From the NCBI GenBank assembly GCA_030595665.1, contig JAUVCV010000013.1, positions 1 through 57,295 of the forward strand: DNA of 57,295 nt, given 5' to 3'. Source of the stretch: Methanogenium sp. GTDB lineage: Archaea; Halobacteriota; Methanomicrobia; Methanomicrobiales; Methanomicrobiaceae. Below, one piece after another: positions 54,066-57,295 of the stretch. The translations under genes and the position numbers were made by a program. The first letter of the stretch is position 1; each line of letters begins with the position of its first letter. The notes below the pieces were generated by a model. It was not told the DNA's origin and made no database searches. It saw only the letters and a list, made by a program, of their open reading frames with translations.

Positions 54066-55124
54066 TCAGATAATTTTGATTCCTTCATTGTCCACTTTTG
54101 TTTCGAGGGCAATCTCTATCCCCAAGGGTTTCAGGACTGCTTCTACTTCTTCACGGGATGACTCGGTGACTACCGCAATGGTGGGGCCGACCGAACTCAT
54201 CGCCACAAACTCAAACCCTGCCTCCCTGAGATGACTCATATACTGGTAGATCATGAAACTGTTGTGTTCCACTTCCGCACGTTTAGAGCCCCGGAACTCT
54301 ATCTCCCAGACGACATCTCCGGCTCGGCGCAGGTCGTCGTGAACCAGAGCGGGAATGAGGTCCATCAGTACCATGTATGCCTTCAGTTCACGGTCACGGT
54401 AATCCAGCACACGTGCCCGGTTCATTAATACATTAAACTCACCCTCTCCTGATGCATCAGCCTCCACCGGAGGAATGATGATGAACACATTTTTGTCTTC
54501 AGCAAAGGTATGGCAGGAGACCAGGGTAAGTTCATCTCCCAAAACAGCCATTCCGCCATAGGTGACTGCAGCAGGCCCGACACCGGTCTCAAATCCCGGT
54601 ACGACCTCTCCGGTTTTGGTCTCTTCGACATAGTTAAATCCAACCAGAAGACGCAGTTGTTTCGTTGTCAGAGGGGAGCCAAGGGCGATATTTGCGGCAT
54701 GGGCAACCGCTGTCAGCACGGCTCCTGTTGACCCGAGGCCAACATGTTTTCGTTCATGGTCAACTACCGTGACTCTGAATCCGCCGGTATAGCCGGTGAC
54801 CTTCTGCACTACTGCCACCAGGTGAAGGATCATCGGCACACGGGTATAATTAATTTCAACACCGGACGGTATGCACTCAACCGTTGCGGTGGAATAGAGC
54901 TGAAGGGCAAATCCAAATCCACCACCACCCGGTCTGTTGGGCGCAAACCGGTTCATATCAAGTACCGTTAAATGGATCCGGGCAGGTACACGGATGGTGA
55001 CAGGTTTATCTGAAATTACCAGTGCGTAGTCCTTTTCATATCCTAGAGTATTGATGCTCTCACCTGGTGAGAACGGAGCAAAATCATACTCAACAAGGTC
55101 GAGGTCACCGCCCCTGATAATCAT
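54066..55124 (-). CDS. mptG: Beta-ribofuranosylaminobenzene 5'-phosphate synthase
   Basis: 352 residues from ATG 55124, preceded by GGTGA; ATG 55133 is also possible. GHMP-like features: VTIRVPARIHLTVLDMNRFA, GGGGFGFALQLYS, and phosphate-binding HVGLGSTGAVLTAVAHAANI. The enzyme condenses p-hydroxybenzoate or p-aminobenzoate with PRPP in methanopterin biosynthesis. About 45 residues precede the usual family start (IRVPARIH), a possible extra N-terminal segment. It is followed on the genome by T-rich sequence and preceded by the DUF2148 gene, 6-15 bp upstream. Confidence 0.86.
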   Translation of the reverse strand: MIIRGGDLDLVEYDFAPFSPGESINTLGYEKDYALVISDKPVTIRVPARIHLTVLDMNRFAPNRPGGGGFGFALQLYSTATVECIPSGVEINYTRVPMILHLVAVVQKVTGYTGGFRVTVVDHERKHVGLGSTGAVLTAVAHAANIALGSPLTTKQLRLLVGFNYVEETKTGEVVPGFETGVGPAAVTYGGMAVLGDELTLVSCHTFAEDKNVFIIIPPVEADASGEGEFNVLMNRARVLDYRDRELKAYMVLMDLIPALVHDDLRRAGDVVWEIEFRGSKRAEVEHNSFMIYQYMSHLREAGFEFVAMSSVGPTIAVVTESSREEVEAVLKPLGIEIALETKVDNEGIKII

Positions 55125-55139
55125 TTTCACCATGGTGCG

Positions 55140-55700
55140 TCACACCTTTCGGTCAAAGAAAATATTCTTTCCACCTGCCCGGACGGGTATGGCATATGCG
55201 ACTGAACATTCCTCCAGCCAGCCAAGGCTCAGTGCAGCCACGCCTGCGGAGTACATGATCCGGTTATCGAGGTTATGGATGGATGCCGTCTTTACCGCAG
55301 ATCCAAGGGCAATTCCCAGATCTGCCATTTTAATAACACAGTTTGGGCCCGTAAATGGCTGATTATGATTCGGATTCTGCTCTTGTTTTGACCATGCATC
55401 GGTCATCTCTTTGCAGGTGGCATATCCGCATCCCCCGCAGTTGAGGCCGAGTGTGGTGCCACCCTGGCATCCCAGAATCACACACGCATCACTGGACTCA
55501 ATATTTCCTGCATCACGGATGAAAAATCCAATGTCGTCACGCTCTCCAATCCGTTTCATCTCCTCAGCAAGGGATTTTAGTTCATCCCCTGTTTTAACTA
55601 TGGCTGAGATAGAATCAGTTGCCTTCCCTTTCGGGGCGGTCCGTGCAGAGAGGACCATCAGGTCGGCGACTATTCCTGCTGCACGGGTTTCAGGATTCAT
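55140..55700 (-). CDS. DUF2148 ferredoxin-domain protein
   Basis: 186 residues. Cysteine-rich DUF2148 signature: VILGCQGGTTLGLNCGGCGY, ATCKEM, GPNCVIKMADLGIALGSAVK and GWLEECSVAYAIPV, with an N-terminal helical part (AAGIVADLMVLSARTAPKGK). The cysteines probably bind an iron-sulfur cluster. The family is widespread in methanogens and other anaerobes; its function is not known to me. It is upstream of mptG in one operon. Confidence 0.85.
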   Translation of the reverse strand: MNPETRAAGIVADLMVLSARTAPKGKATDSISAIVKTGDELKSLAEEMKRIGERDDIGFFIRDAGNIESSDACVILGCQGGTTLGLNCGGCGYATCKEMTDAWSKQEQNPNHNQPFTGPNCVIKMADLGIALGSAVKTASIHNLDNRIMYSAGVAALSLGWLEECSVAYAIPVRAGGKNIFFDRKV

Positions 55701-55887
55701 AACAGATATGAGCAGAAGCCGCGATAAAAAACCTTCTATCTGAAATTGATGCCATTAAGGGTAGATAATGTGAAAAACGGGCAGATTGATTCAGGTAATT
55801 TTTGGAAAAATGGGCGGTGATGGTAGGGACAGATACATTTTCTGAATGTATCAGTCCATATTTTGCGGGATGTCTAAAGCAGGGTAG

Positions 55888-56592
55888 TTACTTGTATTCA
55901 CGCTTTGAATACTGGCACTCGTCCGAGTCCCCGCCTTTTCGTACAATATGTACCCATTCGCGCAGTGATTTTATCGTCCCGAACTGATCATACCGGCGCA
56001 TGGAGAAGGCAACTCTCATTTTCGGACAGAACCGGACCGTGCCCTCATGGACAACCCGTCGTGCAATCTCAAGGTCGTCTCCTGCGTCACAGACCTTGTA
56101 TCCGCCAATTTTCATGAAGGCATCTTTTCGAAACGCGGTATTACACCCCAGTGTGTAATAAAGTGTTTTCGTGTAATAGCCCAGTCGTGAAAAGGTATTT
56201 GCCATTCCGAGATTCATGCGGTTTTTTATGCCATCCTCAAGCGGATAGACAGTTCCGTAAACGGCTGCGGCTTCCGGATGTGCAGCAAATTCGTTATACA
56301 CGGTCTCAATCCATTCGGGAGGGAGAACGCAGTCCCCGTCTGTTGTGGCAATAATATCTGCCGTTGCAAGGTCAGCACCGTCGTTTCTTGCACCGCCCAC
56401 CTTTGCACGTGTCTGAATGATGACCTTGTCTGCATACTTCTGTGCAATATCACGCGTGGTATCCTTTGAATTACCGTCAACAACAATGAGTTCGTATTCT
56501 GTTCGGCCCATTGTCTGGTTACAGAGTGATTCAAGGCACCTGCCGATATTTTTCTCTTCGTTGTATGTCGGAATAACTACTGAAACTTTCAT
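55888..56592 (-). CDS. Family 2 glycosyltransferase
   Basis: 234 residues. GT2 landmarks: VSVVIPTYNEEKNIGRCLES at residue 2 on, ELIVVDGNSKDTT, ARNDG, the metal site ATTDGDCVLP, and GCNTAFRKDAFMKIGGYKV. There is no membrane segment of note except a weak C-terminal one. It transfers sugars from nucleotide donors to lipid, protein or polysaccharide acceptors; the target is unknown. It stands alone, with about 190 bp and 285 bp of empty sequence on its two sides. Confidence 0.9.
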   Translation of the reverse strand: MKVSVVIPTYNEEKNIGRCLESLCNQTMGRTEYELIVVDGNSKDTTRDIAQKYADKVIIQTRAKVGGARNDGADLATADIIATTDGDCVLPPEWIETVYNEFAAHPEAAAVYGTVYPLEDGIKNRMNLGMANTFSRLGYYTKTLYYTLGCNTAFRKDAFMKIGGYKVCDAGDDLEIARRVVHEGTVRFCPKMRVAFSMRRYDQFGTIKSLREWVHIVRKGGDSDECQYSKREYK

Positions 56593-56877
56593 GATAAGCC
56601 ACCGGTGATACCCGCAAAATGCTGAAATATCGTTGTAATATATTGCCGGTGCAGATACTTGAACGTGTGGAAGGGGGGTTGTGATGGGGGAGTATTATTG
56701 GTAAGAAAGAGAGGAGGGAGGGGAAAAGCTAAACCCTGCCAACGAAATGATCAAACCTGACAGACATAGATTAAATGAAAGGATGCCATCGTGTCTACTC
56801 CCCGGAAATAGTATTTTTTTGACGGGATACCTGTGATTTCCCAAAAGTGATAATCCGTCCGAATCAGTGGCAAACAA

Positions 56878-57168
56878 TTATTTTGACTGATTCATGTCTT
56901 TTGACGAATAGACGATGTGCAGAGGCATTGCAGTGTTCAGGGAATTTTCTCTGTTCTGAACAGGTGTAATAAATACAAACTCATCCCGAAGCTGAATTGA
57001 TCCCTGGACGAGATTTCTGTCGAACGTGAATATCGCTACCGAATCATCAAGTCCGTCAATACTTCCTGAATATGAATCAATACCGTCATCGATTGCTTCG
57101 AAATTCATCCGTTTAAGATGCATGTCATATACCTCGCCATATAGTGTCACCTTCAGAGGCTGTTGCAT
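56878..57168 (-). CDS. Short protein resembling a metalloprotease prodomain fragment
   Basis: 96 residues, LKVTLYGEVYDMHLKRMNFE, DSYSGSIDGLDDSVAIFTFD and LHIVYSSKDM. The pattern of strands recalls the N-terminal propeptide part of archaeal secreted zincin-like metalloproteases, but there is no signal peptide and no protease domain, since the frame stops after NQSK. It may be a truncated gene or a free-standing small domain. The call is weak. Confidence 0.35.
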   Translation of the reverse strand: MQQPLKVTLYGEVYDMHLKRMNFEAIDDGIDSYSGSIDGLDDSVAIFTFDRNLVQGSIQLRDEFVFITPVQNRENSLNTAMPLHIVYSSKDMNQSK

Positions 57169-57194
57169 GAATAATCTATGCCAACCATAATATA

Positions 57195-57249
57195 CATTTT
57201 CAAAACATAAATTATATATAATATTGTAGCGAACAATATTGTGTGTATA
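57195..57249 (+). promoter_or_regulatory. Promoter with perfect palindrome
   Basis: AATTATATATAATATT at 57210-57225 is TATA-like. It runs into AATATTGT-AGCGA-ACAATATT (57220-57240), an exact 8-bp inverted repeat with a 5-bp spacer, ending 9 bp before an ATG at 57250. Such a site overlapping the transcription start would fit a repressor operator. Confidence 0.6.
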
Positions 57250-57295
57250 ATGAGCTCAAGCTACCTGTGGATCAACAATTTCTCCTTCCATGCGA
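57250..57295 (+). CDS. Start of a gene leaving the window
   Basis: An open frame from ATG 57250 reads MSSSYLWINNFSFHA to the window edge. No family can be assigned from 15 residues. The upstream TATA box and palindrome support a real start. Confidence 0.4.
   Translation, partial: MSSSYLWINNFSFHA

Noticed and set aside
1-57295. CRISPR arrays, tRNA or large rRNA genes
   Set aside because: I looked for regularly spaced repeats, tRNA-like TTCRANY segments with cloverleaf partners and rRNA signatures and found none convincing; a tRNAscan or Infernal run would be decisive.

Overview
The window comes from a methanogenic archaeon, most likely of the order Methanomicrobiales; I cannot resolve the genus. 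Support includes a methanogenesis-marker-11-like protein, a beta-RFAP synthase for methanopterin, a hydrogenase-maturation protease, a hypusine-type aIF5A, archaeosine genes (tgtA, arcS), PAN proteasomal ATPases, MBF1, an archaeal RNase P RNA, and an euryarchaeal archaellum and chemotaxis cluster with CheF. Promoters look archaeal (TATA-like boxes, some transcripts probably leaderless, T-rich terminators).

Layout. 1-900: HigBA-type toxin-antitoxin pair, antitoxin cut by the window edge, then about 700 bp without a credible gene. 1.5-4.7 kb: a stand-alone DUF5591 protein (an ArcS-like domain), and divergently a DtxR-FeoA fusion regulator overlapping feoB. 4.9-12.9 kb: housekeeping genes: two FKBP-type isomerases (one a lipoprotein), an ACT-protein/homoserine dehydrogenase/MMP11-like operon, a hydrogenase-maturation protease, a DUF169 protein, NAD kinase with an inositol-monophosphatase-family enzyme, then aIF5A followed by agmatinase.

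14-31 kb is the motility block: two nearly identical archaellins, a decayed archaellin fragment between them, a third archaellin broken by three frameshifts, then flaD/E-F-G-H-I-J, an unassigned membrane-anchored acidic protein, cheF, cheY, cheB, cheA (with a duplicated P2-like domain), cheC, cheD and a secreted beta-propeller protein. cheR, cheW, receptors and the prearchaellin peptidase are not in the window.

31-38 kb holds a ribosome rescue and quality-control neighbourhood: ABCE1, an EMC6-like membrane protein, an RqcH/NEMF-type protein and pelota. 38-47.6 kb contains a CYTH protein, a phosphoesterase, a radical SAM protein, a DUF126 protein, two PAN ATPase genes facing each other with a TnpB element (and probable omega RNA) between them, MBF1, triosephosphate isomerase and an HTH-CBS regulator. 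47.6-51.7 kb: RNase P RNA, divergently an AMMECR1-domain gene, then tgtA and arcS, which make archaeosine in tRNA. 51.7-57.3 kb: an NfnAB-like flavin oxidoreductase pair, beta-RFAP synthase, a DUF2148 protein, a family 2 glycosyltransferase, a short fragment that resembles a protease prodomain, and a promoter with a perfect palindrome in front of a gene that leaves the window.

No tRNA, 5S/16S/23S rRNA, CRISPR array or replication origin was seen. The least explained items are the acidic membrane protein between flaJ and cheF, the propeller protein coupled to cheD, the archaellin paralog decay and homogenisation, and the ribosome rescue cluster with a membrane-insertion-type partner.
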